A stretch of DNA of 64,000 nucleotides, from the NCBI GenBank assembly GCA_001404055.1, contig CXTY01000039.1:248001-312000 (forward strand), given 5' to 3'. Under the pieces are notes generated by a model. It searched no databases, was not told where the DNA came from, and saw only the letters and a program-made list of their open reading frames with translations. The stretch is from Roseibium album (GTDB lineage: Bacteria; Pseudomonadota; Alphaproteobacteria; Rhizobiales; Stappiaceae). How positions within the stretch are numbered: position 1 is the first letter of the stretch; each line of letters starts with the position of its first letter. Made by a program: the position numbers and the translations under genes. Below are positions 9,394 to 18,134 of this stretch, one piece after another.

Positions 9394-10221
9394 ATGCGTT
9401 CATGGCGGCGGCTGCGGGCCCAATTCGTAGACCATCTTGTTTTGATCGTCGGTGCACTGGTGATGGTATTGCCGGTCTATTCCCACTTTGCTTCAACGAC
9501 GCACGAAGCTGGCAGCCGTATGCGGCCACGGCTGGATCTGGGAAGCAGTACGCTCGAAAACTACAGCAACTTTCTAACCGCAAGTTCCGGCTTCACCGGA
9601 GATGTGACAGTCCTCGCCATGCTGTGGAATTCCTTTCTGCTTGGAGCGGGATTTGCCGGTCTCAAAGTGCTGCTCTCACTATTTGCCGCCTATGCCCTCA
9701 TCTATTTTCGGGTCAAATTCGCGAGCGCCATCTTCGCAGTCCTTCTGCTGACGTTGATGCTGCCGCTCGAATCACGCTTTCTTCCAACTTATGAGATTGT
9801 AGCCAATCTCGGATTGGTAAACACGCGCACAGGGCTCATCCTTCCCCTGGTTGCGTCCGGGCTGGGAACACTTTTCTTCCGTCAGTTTCTTTTGACCGTT
9901 CCCGATACGCTTCTTGAATCTTCGCGACTGGATGGCGCTGGCCCCTGGAAATTCTTCAAGGACATTTTGATGCCACTGTCCCTGCCAACGGCAGCAGCCC
10001 TTTTTCTTGTCACATTCGTGAACGGCTGGAACCAGTATCTATGGCCGGTCATCGTAACGTCTGAAGAAAGCAGCTACACGGTGGTTCGGGGACTGCAATT
10101 CTTCGGCTTCGCCAGCCTGTCCGGCATGATGCTGACAGTTATTGCGATTTTGCCACCTGCTCTGCTTGTCATTCTTTTTCAAAGACAGGTTGTTAAAGGT
10201 CTGTTCGACGGCTCACACTGA
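9394..10221 (+). CDS. UgpE-like sugar ABC transporter permease, orphan
   Basis: A 275-residue CUT1-family permease with six membrane segments. The EAA loop is ESSRLDGAGPWKFFKDILMP near residue 175. The layout and the segment AMLWNSFLLG plus the C-terminal QRQVVKGLFDGS resemble UgpE, the glycerol-3-phosphate permease. No binding protein, second permease (UgpA) or ATPase (UgpC) is adjacent: the neighbours are a metal transporter and a HAD phosphatase. It is therefore either a remnant of a ugp cluster, a rearranged permease working with a distant transporter, or mis-assigned in substrate. Confidence 0.85.
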   Translation: MRSWRRLRAQFVDHLVLIVGALVMVLPVYSHFASTTHEAGSRMRPRLDLGSSTLENYSNFLTASSGFTGDVTVLAMLWNSFLLGAGFAGLKVLLSLFAAYALIYFRVKFASAIFAVLLLTLMLPLESRFLPTYEIVANLGLVNTRTGLILPLVASGLGTLFFRQFLLTVPDTLLESSRLDGAGPWKFFKDILMPLSLPTAAALFLVTFVNGWNQYLWPVIVTSEESSYTVVRGLQFFGFASLSGMMLTVIAILPPALLVILFQRQVVKGLFDGSH

Positions 10222-10235
10222 AAGGCACATGGTCC

Positions 10236-10919
10236 ATGGCATTTGAAGCGATCCTGTTTGATTGCGACGGCGTACTGGTTGATTCTGAAATTATCTATGT
10301 CGAGGTGGAAAGAGAGCATCTTGCCAGGATCGGCCTTCACTATGATCTGAATGAATATATGGACAGGTTTCAGGGCCTTGGAAGCACCGACTTCTGGGCC
10401 ACTCTCGACATGGATCATCGTGCGCTTGGCAAGGGACCGTTACCTGAGACATTTGGGGATGAGCTTGATGCCGCCACGATGGAAAGAATTAACAAGGAGC
10501 TGACGGAGATATCCGGCATCAAGCAATTGCTGGACGCCCATCAGGGCGCGCGCGCGGTCGCTTCTTCCTCACGCCTACAGCGCTTGATCCACAAACTGCA
10601 GCACACGGGTCTCTATTCGTATTTTGATCCTCACATCTATTCCGGTGAGCAGGTTGAAAACGGAAAACCAGCACCGGATCTGTTCCTGCTCGCAGCAAGT
10701 AACCTAAGCGTTGAGCCCTCCAGGTCGCTGGTCATAGAAGATAGCGCCAACGGTGTGAAGGCTGGACTTGCGGCCGGAATGACGGTCTGGGGTTTTGTTG
10801 GCGGTGGCCATAGTCATGACGGGCATGCTGAGCAGCTCAAAGCAGCAGGCGCACACAAGGTCGTCGACAGTCACGTTGACCTGGCTGGCCTGCTAGTCAG
10901 CGACAACGCGTCGGTCTGA
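10236..10919 (+). CDS. HAD-superfamily hydrolase (beta-phosphoglucomutase/phosphatase-like)
   Basis: A 227-residue haloacid dehalogenase phosphohydrolase with helical cap. Motif I is LFDCDGVLVDSE at the N-terminus, motif II is VASSS, motif III GKPAPDLFLLAA, and motif IV VIEDSANGVKAGLAAG. These mark the GPH/beta-PGM-like subgroup acting on small sugar phosphates. It starts 14 bases after the UgpE-like permease, so the two may be co-transcribed and linked in sugar-phosphate handling. The substrate is not predictable. A histidine-rich GGGHSHDGH loop lies close to the C-terminus. Confidence 0.9.
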   Translation: MAFEAILFDCDGVLVDSEIIYVEVEREHLARIGLHYDLNEYMDRFQGLGSTDFWATLDMDHRALGKGPLPETFGDELDAATMERINKELTEISGIKQLLDAHQGARAVASSSRLQRLIHKLQHTGLYSYFDPHIYSGEQVENGKPAPDLFLLAASNLSVEPSRSLVIEDSANGVKAGLAAGMTVWGFVGGGHSHDGHAEQLKAAGAHKVVDSHVDLAGLLVSDNASV

Positions 10920-10960
10920 TATCACTTCTGTTATCTGACAGGCTCAATTGCCAGACTCTA

Positions 10961-10996
10961 GAAAAGACCCCGGCGCACGCGTTGCGCGGCCGGGGC
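10961..10996 (-). terminator. Intrinsic terminator after the second amtB gene
   Basis: Read on the minus strand, CCCCGG...CCGGGG arms with an inner TGCG/CGCA pairing are followed by TCTTTTC. It lies between convergent genes and may serve both, although the T tract favours the minus-strand gene. Confidence 0.7.
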
Positions 10997-11025
10997 AATA
11001 ATCCGGGCAAAAGCAGCTGCTGACC

Positions 11026-12246
11026 TTATCGGCCCAGATCTTGTTCAGGATTTGCACTGATCTTGTGGATCGACAGGTCGGCGCCGCGATGCTCGTCTTC
11101 GGGTGACATCCGCAAGCCTGTCACTGCCTTCAAAAGTCCGTAGACAACAAAGCCGGCACCAAGTGCATATCCAGCACCTACAACAGTTCCGATGATCTGC
11201 GACATCAGAGAGACGCCACCAAGACCTCCGAGTGCTTCGGCTCCGAAAATGCCAGCGGCAATACCACCCCAAACCCCACAAATACCGTGCAGAGGCCAGA
11301 CGCCAAGCACATCATCGATCTTCAGCTTGTTCTGGCAGAACTCGAAACCAACTACAAAGATCGTACCGGCGACGCCGCCAACGATAAGGCTCCCCACTGG
11401 GTGCATGATGTCCGACCCGGCGCAAACCGCGACAAGCCCGGCCAGCGCACCATTGTGAACGAAGCCCGGATCATTTTTGCCGACAACCAGCGCAGCTAGA
11501 ATGCCGCCGACCATCGCCATAAGCGAATTGATGGCAACAAGCCCGGACGCAGCTTCCAGCGACGCTGCGGTCATCACGTTAAATCCGAACCAACCAACAC
11601 ACAGCATCCAGGATCCCATGGCCAGCCATGGAAGCGAAGACGGCGGAATACCGATCGGCCGACCCTTGCTGTCATACCGGCCAAGACGTGCACCAAGCAG
11701 AAGCACTGCTGCCAGCGCTATCCAGCCACCGACGGCATGCACCACAACAGATCCAGCAAAATCATGGAAACCAGCCCCGAACTGAGCCTCGAGCCAGCCC
11801 TGGAAGCCATAATTTCCGTTCCAGATCATCCCCTCAAAAAGCGGATAGACAATGCCAACAAGAGCGACAGTTGCCAGGCATTGCGGCCAGAACTTCATTC
11901 GCTCGGCGATCCCACCGGAGATGATCGCCGGTATCGCTGCGGCAAATGTCGTCAGAAAGAAGAATTTAACCAGTGTCAGGCCCTGCAGTTCAAAACCTCC
12001 GCCACCACCAGACAAGGTCGCCGCGTCCACCAGGAACGACGTGCCATATGCAAACGCGTAGCCGACAAAGAAGTAGGTCACAGTGGACAGGGCAAAATCG
12101 ACCAGGATCTTGACCAATGCGTTGACCTGGTTCTTCTGGCGAACCGTACCGACCTCTAGAAAAGCAAATCCGCCGTGCATGGCGAATACGAGAATAGCCC
12201 CCACCAGGACAAAAAAGACGTCTCCGCCGACTGAACCTTCGCTCAT
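11026..12246 (-). CDS. amtB: Ammonium transporter (second Amt copy)
   Basis: A 406-residue Amt/Mep/Rh family ammonium channel with eleven hydrophobic spans. The twin-histidine pore is conserved in VVVHAVGGW and VWPLHGICG; the family blocks GFNVMTA and NGALAGLVAVCAGSD are present. The start is set at the ATG of MSEGSVGG because GGGGGT sits seven bases upstream; a TTG 21 bases earlier is possible. It has no cleavable signal peptide, unlike the amtB copy upstream, and no own PII gene. It is separated from the glnK-amtB operon by a terminator and is probably expressed from its own promoter. Confidence 0.93.
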   Translation of the reverse strand: MSEGSVGGDVFFVLVGAILVFAMHGGFAFLEVGTVRQKNQVNALVKILVDFALSTVTYFFVGYAFAYGTSFLVDAATLSGGGGGFELQGLTLVKFFFLTTFAAAIPAIISGGIAERMKFWPQCLATVALVGIVYPLFEGMIWNGNYGFQGWLEAQFGAGFHDFAGSVVVHAVGGWIALAAVLLLGARLGRYDSKGRPIGIPPSSLPWLAMGSWMLCVGWFGFNVMTAASLEAASGLVAINSLMAMVGGILAALVVGKNDPGFVHNGALAGLVAVCAGSDIMHPVGSLIVGGVAGTIFVVGFEFCQNKLKIDDVLGVWPLHGICGVWGGIAAGIFGAEALGGLGGVSLMSQIIGTVVGAGYALGAGFVVYGLLKAVTGLRMSPEDEHRGADLSIHKISANPEQDLGR

Positions 12247-12300
12247 GAATGACCCCCAAATAGGCAAAATGCCGTTTACTTATGCGTTTTTGAGAGTCAT

Positions 12301-12320
12301 GCATTCAATTTGCATGCCAA
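12301..12320 (-). promoter_or_regulatory. Possible sigma-54-type promoter for the second amtB
   Basis: On the minus strand TTGGCATGCAAATTGAATGC contains TGGCAT, five bases, then TTGAA, about 55 bases before the start codon. It matches the -24 element (TGGCAC) at five of six bases and the -12 element (TTGCW) incompletely: the usually critical GC is GA. Nitrogen regulation of amt genes makes it plausible but the -12 mismatch is a real weakness. Confidence 0.3.
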
Positions 12321-12480
12321 AAGTGCAATTGCTTACAAAAAGCGCTGTAATTAGCCGTTTTCTTGAGCTCCTACTTCAAGCCCGTGATCCGGCATCCGTT
12401 TTGCATGATTATTTTTTAGTCATTCGACTTCTTTTTGTGCGGCTTAAATTCACCACCGGCTAGTCGGGTAGACAAACAGA

Positions 12481-12514
12481 AAACAAAAAAAGAGCCCGGG
12501 GTTGCCCCCGGGCC
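12481..12514 (-). terminator. Intrinsic terminator of the glnK-amtB operon
   Basis: Read on the minus strand, GCCCGGGG/CCCCGGGC arms form an 8-bp stem with a four-base loop and are followed by CTCTTTTTTTG, a strong Rho-independent terminator. Confidence 0.9.
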
Positions 12515-12574
12515 TTCGAAGTTTGCGGTCAGAGCCAATAGACCGCGGGAGATTATTTTGACAGCGCTTGATGT

Positions 12575-13903
12575 TTAGAAGCGCTGCGAACCGGTACCGA
12601 ATTCCGGGTAGGCTTCAACGCCGACTTCAACCTTGTCGAGGCCAAGCGCTTCTTCTTCCTCGGAAACCCGAATGCCCATGGAAGCTTTCAAGATGAACCA
12701 GACAACTGCGGAAGCCGCGAGCGTGAACACGCCGTATGCAGCGATACCTGTGATCTGAATTCCCCATGAAGCGTCACTGTTGGACAGCGGCACGATCAGC
12801 GTGCCCCAGATACCTGCCAGGAGGTGAACCGGGATGGCGCCGACAACATCGTCGATTTTCAGCTTGTCGAGCATCGGTACAGCGAAGACAACGATTGCAC
12901 CACCAACGGCACCGATGAAGACGGACTGCAGGACACTTGGAGCCAGCGGCTCAGCCGTGATGGACACAAGACCTGCCAAAGCGCCGTTGAGCGCCATTGT
13001 CACGTCGACTTTCTTGTACAGAACCTGCGTGAGAATGACCGCAACAACAACACCTGCAGCAGCTGCCATATTGGTGTTGGCAAAGATGCGGGAGATATCA
13101 GACACATCACCAATTGTACCCATTGCAAGTTGGGACGCACCGTTGAAGCCGAACCAGCCGAGCCACAGGATGAATGTACCAAGGGTCGCAAGCGGCATGG
13201 AAGAACCCGGGAACGGGTGTACGGAACCGTCTGCACCATACTTGCCTTTACGGGCACCAAGGATGATCGCGCCGGAAAGGGCGGCCCAGCCACCTACAGA
13301 GTGAACCAGCGTGGAACCAGCGAAATCGGCAAAGCCCATTTCGGAGAGCCAGCCGGCACCCCACTGCCAGGAACCGGCGATCGGGTAGATGAAGCCAGTC
13401 AACACAACGGTGAAGATAAGGAACGGCCACAGCTTGATGCGCTCAGCCAGCGTACCGGAAACGATCGATGCGGTGGTCGCACAGAATACCATCTGGAAGA
13501 ACCAGTCGGATGCCGTGGAATAGCCAGTGTCGAGGGCGTTGCCACCGACGGCGTCGAAGGAATACGGGCCGAAGGAACCCATGAAACCGGCGTCAACGCC
13601 GGTATACATCAGGTTGTAACCGGTAATCCAGAACATGAGACCAGCGATGGAGTAGAGCGAAATGTTCTTTAGACACTGCATGGAAACGTTCTTGGAACGA
13701 ACGAGCCCTGCTTCCAGCATGGCAAAGCCTGCAGCCATCCACATGACCAGGAAACCACCGATCAGGAACAGCAGCGTGTTAAAGATGTAAGCAACTTCAG
13801 GAGAGACCGCCGGTGCGGCTTCCGTGTCCTGGGCGAGAACCGGCAGAGCTGAAAGACTCAAGAGTGCCAGTGACGCCGCGCCCTTAGCGACAAGTTTTTT
13901 CAT
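12575..13903 (-). CDS. amtB: Ammonium transporter AmtB, PII-linked copy
   Basis: Ammonium channel of 442 residues. An N-terminal signal-like segment (MKKLVAKGAASLALLSLSA, ending VLAQ) precedes eleven transmembrane helices, as in the trimeric Amt proteins. Pore histidines lie in STLVHSVGGW and IPVHLLAGIW; GFNGASQLA and NGALAGLVSITA are also family blocks. It follows glnK by 20 bases, the classic glnK-amtB arrangement in which GlnK binds and blocks the channel when nitrogen is sufficient. It ends in a strong terminator. Confidence 0.96.
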   Translation of the reverse strand: MKKLVAKGAASLALLSLSALPVLAQDTEAAPAVSPEVAYIFNTLLFLIGGFLVMWMAAGFAMLEAGLVRSKNVSMQCLKNISLYSIAGLMFWITGYNLMYTGVDAGFMGSFGPYSFDAVGGNALDTGYSTASDWFFQMVFCATTASIVSGTLAERIKLWPFLIFTVVLTGFIYPIAGSWQWGAGWLSEMGFADFAGSTLVHSVGGWAALSGAIILGARKGKYGADGSVHPFPGSSMPLATLGTFILWLGWFGFNGASQLAMGTIGDVSDISRIFANTNMAAAAGVVVAVILTQVLYKKVDVTMALNGALAGLVSITAEPLAPSVLQSVFIGAVGGAIVVFAVPMLDKLKIDDVVGAIPVHLLAGIWGTLIVPLSNSDASWGIQITGIAAYGVFTLAASAVVWFILKASMGIRVSEEEEALGLDKVEVGVEAYPEFGTGSQRF

Positions 13904-13923
13904 GATACGTTTCCTTACCTAGA

Positions 13924-14262
13924 TCACAGAGCTTCGGCGTCGGTTTCGCCGGTGCGAATACGGACAACCTGATCGATCGAATGAACGAAGATTTTGCCGT
14001 CCCCGATCTGACCGGTTTTTGCGGCGCCGGAGATTACTTCGACAACCTTGTCGACAGATGCAGTATCGATAGCGACTTCAATTTTCAGCTTCGGCAAGAA
14101 GCTGACTGCATATTCAGTGCCGCGATAAATTTCGGTGTGGCCTTTTTGGCGGCCATAGCCTTTGACTTCAGTAACCGTGAGCCCCTGGATGCCGATGCCA
14201 GTCAGAGCATCACGCACTTCGTCGAGCTTGAACGGCTTGATGATCGCCATCACTATTTTCAT
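13924..14262 (-). CDS. glnK: Nitrogen regulatory protein PII (GlnK)
   Basis: A 112-residue PII signal protein that senses 2-oxoglutarate and ATP/ADP and controls AmtB. The family start MKIVMAIIKPFKLDEVRDAL fixes the initiation codon; longer in-frame extensions upstream are not part of the family. The T-loop has Tyr51 in EIYRGTEY, the uridylylation site, after GYGRQKGHTE. The C-terminal signature VRIRTGETDAEAL is present. Gene order glnK-amtB indicates nitrogen-responsive expression. Confidence 0.96.
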   Translation of the reverse strand: MKIVMAIIKPFKLDEVRDALTGIGIQGLTVTEVKGYGRQKGHTEIYRGTEYAVSFLPKLKIEVAIDTASVDKVVEVISGAAKTGQIGDGKIFVHSIDQVVRIRTGETDAEAL

Positions 14263-14702
14263 TGCTCGTTCCATTCCCCTATTAGCGCCCCTTCCCGTCG
14301 AAGAAGCTTGCTCGACCGCCCCTGTTTTCTGCCTGACTTCCAGACCGTTCAAAGAACGGTCCAATGCAGGTCTTGTCTCTGCGCTACGGTTCGCAGCCAC
14401 GGGGCGGTGTCGCCGCTTACTAATCAAAGACCGTGCCAGTTTTGGAATCAGATGCTGAAACCCGCAGGTTTCCACCGCAAATTAAGGTGCTCAGGCTGAA
14501 ATACAGGGTTTTGGGAGGTCAAGACTGACGAGAATTGAGGCAGCTTTTCTGCCCAGAAATTAGACAGTAAAAGTAATAGTGATTAAAAATCAGGCAAAAA
14601 ATACCGAAATGGAGAACACGCACAAAATTGCGGCATTCACGACCCGGCTATCGAAAAATTCTGTTTCCCGGCCGGGTCATTTCACTTTGAATTCGGCAGA
14701 AA
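14263..14702. other. Intergenic region upstream of glnK
   Basis: About 440 bases without a convincing gene. It holds the glnK promoter region. An inverted repeat GACCCGGC/GCCGGGTC (14641-14648 and 14671-14678) lies 25 bases beyond the end of the DUF924 gene and could aid its termination, although no clear T tract follows. Confidence 0.5.
14423..14439 (-). promoter_or_regulatory. Possible sigma-54-type promoter for glnK
   Basis: The minus strand reads CTGGCACGGTCTTTGAT. TGGCAC matches the -24 element exactly and TTGAT stands at the right five-base spacing for the -12 element, but GA replaces the usual GC. It lies about 160 bases ahead of the glnK start. Confidence 0.4.
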
Positions 14703-15254
14703 TCAGGCGGAAAACCCACCATCATTCAAAAAAGCAATCTCTTCTGCAGTCGATTGGCGACCAAGCACTTTGTTCCGATGCGGAAAGCGGCCAAAACGAC
14801 GGATCACATCCATATGGATCAGCGCATAGTGGTAAAGCTCTTTGTCTCCCGTCGCCTTACTCAGATCCACGGCCCGTTCTTGATGCGCGATATTCTCGGA
14901 GTGCTCGAAGGGCAGATAGAAAAAACCTCTGGCAGCCTTGGGAAACGCTCTGTCAAAACCACGGCTCAGTGCAATTTCGGCGATTTCGACGGCTTTTTCA
15001 TCTGCAGCAAAGGCTTCGGGTGTACCCCGGTAGACATTTCTGGACATTTGGTCGAGCAACAATAGAAGCGCCAAAGCTCCATCAGCGGTCTCAATCCAGT
15101 GATCCAATTCACCAGCCTTTGCACCGTCAATCGAGGGCAGGAATGTTTCCTGGCAACGCTTGTCAAACTTGTCGTCTTTGGCAAACCATTTCGACGGTCC
15201 CGCCTGCCACCAGAAATCAAGCACATCCAATGGCGAAATCGACTGATCAGTCAT
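14703..15254 (-). CDS. DUF924 family protein
   Basis: A 183-residue cytosolic, mostly helical protein. The N-terminal block VLDFWWQAGPSKWFAKDDKFD and the internal LLLDQMSRNVYRGTPEAFA, FFYLPFEHSE and GRFPHRNKVLGR blocks are characteristic of DUF924. The family adopts a TPR-like helical fold and has no established activity. It is a single gene transcribed toward glnK, from which it is separated by 440 bases. Confidence 0.9.
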   Translation of the reverse strand: MTDQSISPLDVLDFWWQAGPSKWFAKDDKFDKRCQETFLPSIDGAKAGELDHWIETADGALALLLLLDQMSRNVYRGTPEAFAADEKAVEIAEIALSRGFDRAFPKAARGFFYLPFEHSENIAHQERAVDLSKATGDKELYHYALIHMDVIRRFGRFPHRNKVLGRQSTAEEIAFLNDGGFSA

Positions 15255-15377
15255 CTGTTTGTCCGATTAATGAATAGAAGAGAGGGAAGTAGCACGCTGC
15301 GTTGTGTTTCGTGAACCCTACGGTTCATCAACCATTGGCCTGGGGCAGGCTTCGGACCGGCAGAGTAGACGTCAACA

Positions 15378-16217
15378 TTATTTTCCATTCTCGGAATTAA
15401 GGGAAACATCATTTGCACAGGCAAGCTTCTGCCAATTCTCGCGATGTTGATTCATCCGATCTTCCCAAAGTCCATTTTGTTTCAACTTCACCATTTCCTT
15501 TTGGAAGATCTCAACAAGTTCCGGGTCCGTTTTTTTGCTAAAAACAGCCCAGAGCGGCCTCGCCAGAGCTTCGATATGGATAACCGGCTCCAGCATACTG
15601 CCGTTAAAACCCTGCTTGCAGGCCGACGCTTCTGCCAGAAAGCCAGTTAATGGCAAAAGATCTATCCTTTCCAGATAGAGCATCTCAATGCCTTGATGGT
15701 AGTCGGTTATCGGCACGAGATTACCTGTTTCTTCAAATTCAAGTTGATTCAGATAGGTGTGAAGATTGCTACCGTCTTGAACACCGATCTTGATATCCAG
15801 ATTTCGCAGGTCTTCGATCCGATCCACATCAATCCTGGGCCTGGATCGCAACTGATAAAAGTTCTGCCCATAAGGAGACACTTCTCCAAGCCAGTGGAAT
15901 TTATCTTCACGTGCCATGGTGCGAGAGAGCGAAAAGAACAGAACGTCGGGAACAGTTTCCGCAATCAGCATCGCCCTTTTCCAAGGCAGGAATTCAAACG
16001 CTTTCACGGACACAGGCGCAATTTGATTTACCTGTTCAATGACAGACAGCATGTATTCGGCCACGTACCCGTCGGGCGAACCATTATTGTCCCACTGAAG
16101 AGGTGCAAAACCTTGGGTTACTATTCGAATCTGGGTGGGAGGGGTTTGGGCATGCACAATGCTCATCAGTAAAATCGACACAGCCGTGACGATGCTTGTG
16201 AAGATTGCGGATTTCAT
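15378..16217 (-). CDS. Periplasmic solute-binding protein, family 3-like
   Basis: A 279-residue exported protein with a signal peptide (MKSAIFTSIVTAVSILLMSI, cleavage probably after VHA). The body resembles amino-acid-type solute-binding proteins (SBP_bac_3): IRIVTQGFAPLQWDNNG near the mature N-terminus, GYVAEYMLSVIEQV, and DIKIGVQDGSNLHTYLNQ for the second lobe. No permease or ATPase gene is near, so it may serve a distant transporter, a sensor, or another extracytoplasmic function. The ligand is not predictable. Confidence 0.85.
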   Translation of the reverse strand: MKSAIFTSIVTAVSILLMSIVHAQTPPTQIRIVTQGFAPLQWDNNGSPDGYVAEYMLSVIEQVNQIAPVSVKAFEFLPWKRAMLIAETVPDVLFFSLSRTMAREDKFHWLGEVSPYGQNFYQLRSRPRIDVDRIEDLRNLDIKIGVQDGSNLHTYLNQLEFEETGNLVPITDYHQGIEMLYLERIDLLPLTGFLAEASACKQGFNGSMLEPVIHIEALARPLWAVFSKKTDPELVEIFQKEMVKLKQNGLWEDRMNQHRENWQKLACANDVSLNSENGK

Positions 16218-16589
16218 CTGTCTTCCTGTGTCAGTTGTGTCGAGCAGCTACGCCTTCCAATGGCGTCGAGCTGACTTCCTTGCTCAGAAAACCGAGCTAA
16301 TTCCTACCTAACCAAGGAGAAAGTTTAGCTGTTACCCCGGGAATAGAACCCATTTGTGAAGCAAACCGTTTAAATCCGATGAATATTGTCAACGACGGGA
16401 CACTCGAGTTTCAGTATCTTTTGCAAGGAAGAAAGCTCGCATTGCGATATCCTCCACTTGCTCATTCCTGAAGCCAACTTCGTTCACGAGTACAATCCCA
16501 ATCATGAGTGGAAGCAAATGAGTATTTCGGTCTATAAGCAAAAATGTTGGGCAACGCCCGCCACCAAAACAGATTCAGGAACATTGTCG
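16218..16589. other. Intergenic region between solute-binding protein and TusA genes
   Basis: Holds the divergent 5-prime regions of the two genes. An in-frame extension of the tusA gene runs through part of it (from 16386), but that extra sequence does not resemble the TusA family. Nothing else is seen. Confidence 0.4.
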
Positions 16590-16817
16590 GTGCCCGATAC
16601 AATATTGGATTTGAAAGGCCTGAAATGTCCCTTGCCGGTGCTCAAGACCAGAAAAGCACTGACGCGCCTGACCAAAGGTGACCAGCTAACCGTGATCACC
16701 ACCGACCCAATGGCTGAAATCGATATTCCTCATTTCTGCCAGGAAAACGGTCACAGGCTTCTGGACACCGAGCGTACTGACACCGGACATAAATTCCTGC
16801 TCACAAAGGGCGTCTAG
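16590..16817 (+). CDS. TusA-family sulfurtransferase
   Basis: A small sulfur-carrier protein of about 75 residues. The block DTILDLKGLKCPLPVLKTRK contains the catalytic cysteine in the CPxP motif, and DPMAEIDIPHFCQENGH follows; both are family signatures. The start is set at GTG (16590) with AGGA nine bases upstream because it gives a family-sized protein. Longer frames begin at TTG 16584, ATG 16518 or ATG 16386, and cannot be excluded. Likely roles are sulfur relay for tRNA thiolation or molybdopterin, not resolved here. Confidence 0.85.
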   Translation: MPDTILDLKGLKCPLPVLKTRKALTRLTKGDQLTVITTDPMAEIDIPHFCQENGHRLLDTERTDTGHKFLLTKGV

Positions 16818-16836
16818 CGCAATTTTTGATGAACGA

Positions 16837-17133
16837 CTATGAACCTCCGGCAATCCGATTGATTACTTCCGCCAGTTTCAAGTCCAATACGCTCAAACCA
16901 CCAACATCATGGGTCGACAACGTTATGTCCACACTTCGGTATACGTTTGACCATTCCGGATGATGGTTCATTTTTTCTGCCGCCAGAGCAACCTGCGTCA
17001 TAAACCCGAAGGCTTCCTTGAAATCCCGGAATTTGAATGATTTTGAGATAGCCTCCCGTCCTTCACACAAGTGCCAGTCAGGCAACGCATTCAGGCCCGC
17101 AGCGCGATCTTCCGGTTTCAGCCGTTCTACCAT
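16837..17133 (-). CDS. phhB: Pterin-4a-carbinolamine dehydratase
   Basis: A 98-residue enzyme that dehydrates 4a-hydroxytetrahydrobiopterin, recycling the cofactor of aromatic amino acid hydroxylases. The motif KMNHHPEWSNVYRSVDITL carries the active-site histidine pair, followed by STHDVGGLSVLDLKLA. The ATG was chosen because GGAGG lies five to six bases upstream; a 19-residue longer frame exists but is unlike the family. It is convergent with tusA. Confidence 0.93.
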   Translation of the reverse strand: MVERLKPEDRAAGLNALPDWHLCEGREAISKSFKFRDFKEAFGFMTQVALAAEKMNHHPEWSNVYRSVDITLSTHDVGGLSVLDLKLAEVINRIAGGS

Positions 17134-17309
17134 CTGATCCTCCAAGGTAGCTCCCCCAGAGTACGTTACCTCAATGGAGGTAAAGCACAAGAACCGGCAT
17201 CGCTTGCTTGCGTTATCCGTATTTGAAGATTACCGCTAGCAGACACATCTGAAGAGCCTATTTGTAGATAGCGCCGCAAGTGAGTTTGGTCGCGTATCAG
17301 GAGATTTTA

Positions 17310-17759
17310 TTGCCTCATTCGGTCTTGTTTGTTTGCCTTGGAAACATCTGCCGCTCCCCCATAGCCGAAGGGGTGTTCCGTGCTCTCGTGGAGGAAGCCG
17401 GCCTTGCAAAGCGTTTCACAATTGATTCAGCTGGAACCGGCGCCTGGCACGAAGGCGATCCACCAGACCCGCGCTCGATAGAAATTGCAGCAAAACACGG
17501 GATTGATATTTCGGCCCAAAGAGCGCGACAGGTCAGGCATGAAGATTTTCAAAATTTTGAAACGATCCTGGCCATGGATAACGAAAACCTGAGCGTCCTC
17601 AGACGTAAGGCGGGCACGAAACCCACACGCATTCAGCTATTCCTGAACACGCCTCCTATGAGTGTCCCAGATCCTTACTATGGCGGCCCGGATGGTTTTG
17701 AAAATGTCTATCAGCTCGTCAGATCAGGCAGCGAGGATTTCTTGAAATCGGTGATTTGA
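17310..17759 (+). CDS. Low-molecular-weight protein tyrosine phosphatase
   Basis: A 149-residue phosphatase. The P-loop is VCLGNICRSP near residue 7 (C-X5-R-S) and the general acid loop is DPYYGGPDGFE near residue 121. The start is TTG at 17310, six bases after CAGGAG; a GTG 30 bases upstream gives a longer form without a ribosome site. Bacterial members regulate polysaccharide tyrosine kinases or arsenate resistance, but no kinase or exopolysaccharide gene is adjacent. Confidence 0.93.
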   Translation: MPHSVLFVCLGNICRSPIAEGVFRALVEEAGLAKRFTIDSAGTGAWHEGDPPDPRSIEIAAKHGIDISAQRARQVRHEDFQNFETILAMDNENLSVLRRKAGTKPTRIQLFLNTPPMSVPDPYYGGPDGFENVYQLVRSGSEDFLKSVI

Positions 17760-17849
17760 AGCAAGACAGGAAAATAGGGTTTAGTTCATAAAATTGTCTT
17801 CAGGGCTGCGGTATGAAGCGTTCTTCGGACAAAAAATCATGGCTACACC

Positions 17850-18110
17850 ATGAAACTCCTATGGTGGTCTCTTGCGGCTGTTTCAATTCTGACCGGTCTG
17901 GCAACGGTATGGTTACCTATACCGACCGGAGTTCCACTATTGGTCGTTGGTATGATCATAATTGTTGGAACCAGCCGCAATGCAGCGCGCTTTTTACGCC
18001 AGCACCGGCGCAACAGGCCTTCACTGAATGATGCAATTGCGTGGCTGGAAAACAGATCCCCGCCTCAATTTGCCAGAATCTTGAAGAGAACCCGACCACG
18101 CAAGAGGTAG
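17850..18110 (+). CDS. Small membrane protein
   Basis: An 86-residue protein with two closely spaced hydrophobic segments (about 5-20 and 28-42) linked by WLPIPTGVP, followed by an Arg-rich cytosolic tail. The P-x-P-G hairpin turn recalls small PGPGW-type membrane proteins, but I cannot name a family. No strong ribosome site is visible and a second, overlapping frame begins at 17813, so it is a moderate-confidence gene. It is convergent with the PAP2 gene. Confidence 0.6.
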   Translation: MKLLWWSLAAVSILTGLATVWLPIPTGVPLLVVGMIIIVGTSRNAARFLRQHRRNRPSLNDAIAWLENRSPPQFARILKRTRPRKR

Positions 18111-18134
18111 AGGGTCAGCGAGATCAGGGATCGA

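Larger units (their letters stand above)
12247..12574. other. Intergenic region between the two amtB genes
   Basis: Contains a terminator for the upstream glnK-amtB operon and the promoter region of the second amtB. No further gene is seen. Confidence 0.6.

Noticed and set aside
12824..13672. 282-residue plus-strand frame opposite amtB
   Set aside because: Lies entirely antisense to a clear amtB gene; composition is that of a shadow of GC-rich codons and it resembles nothing.
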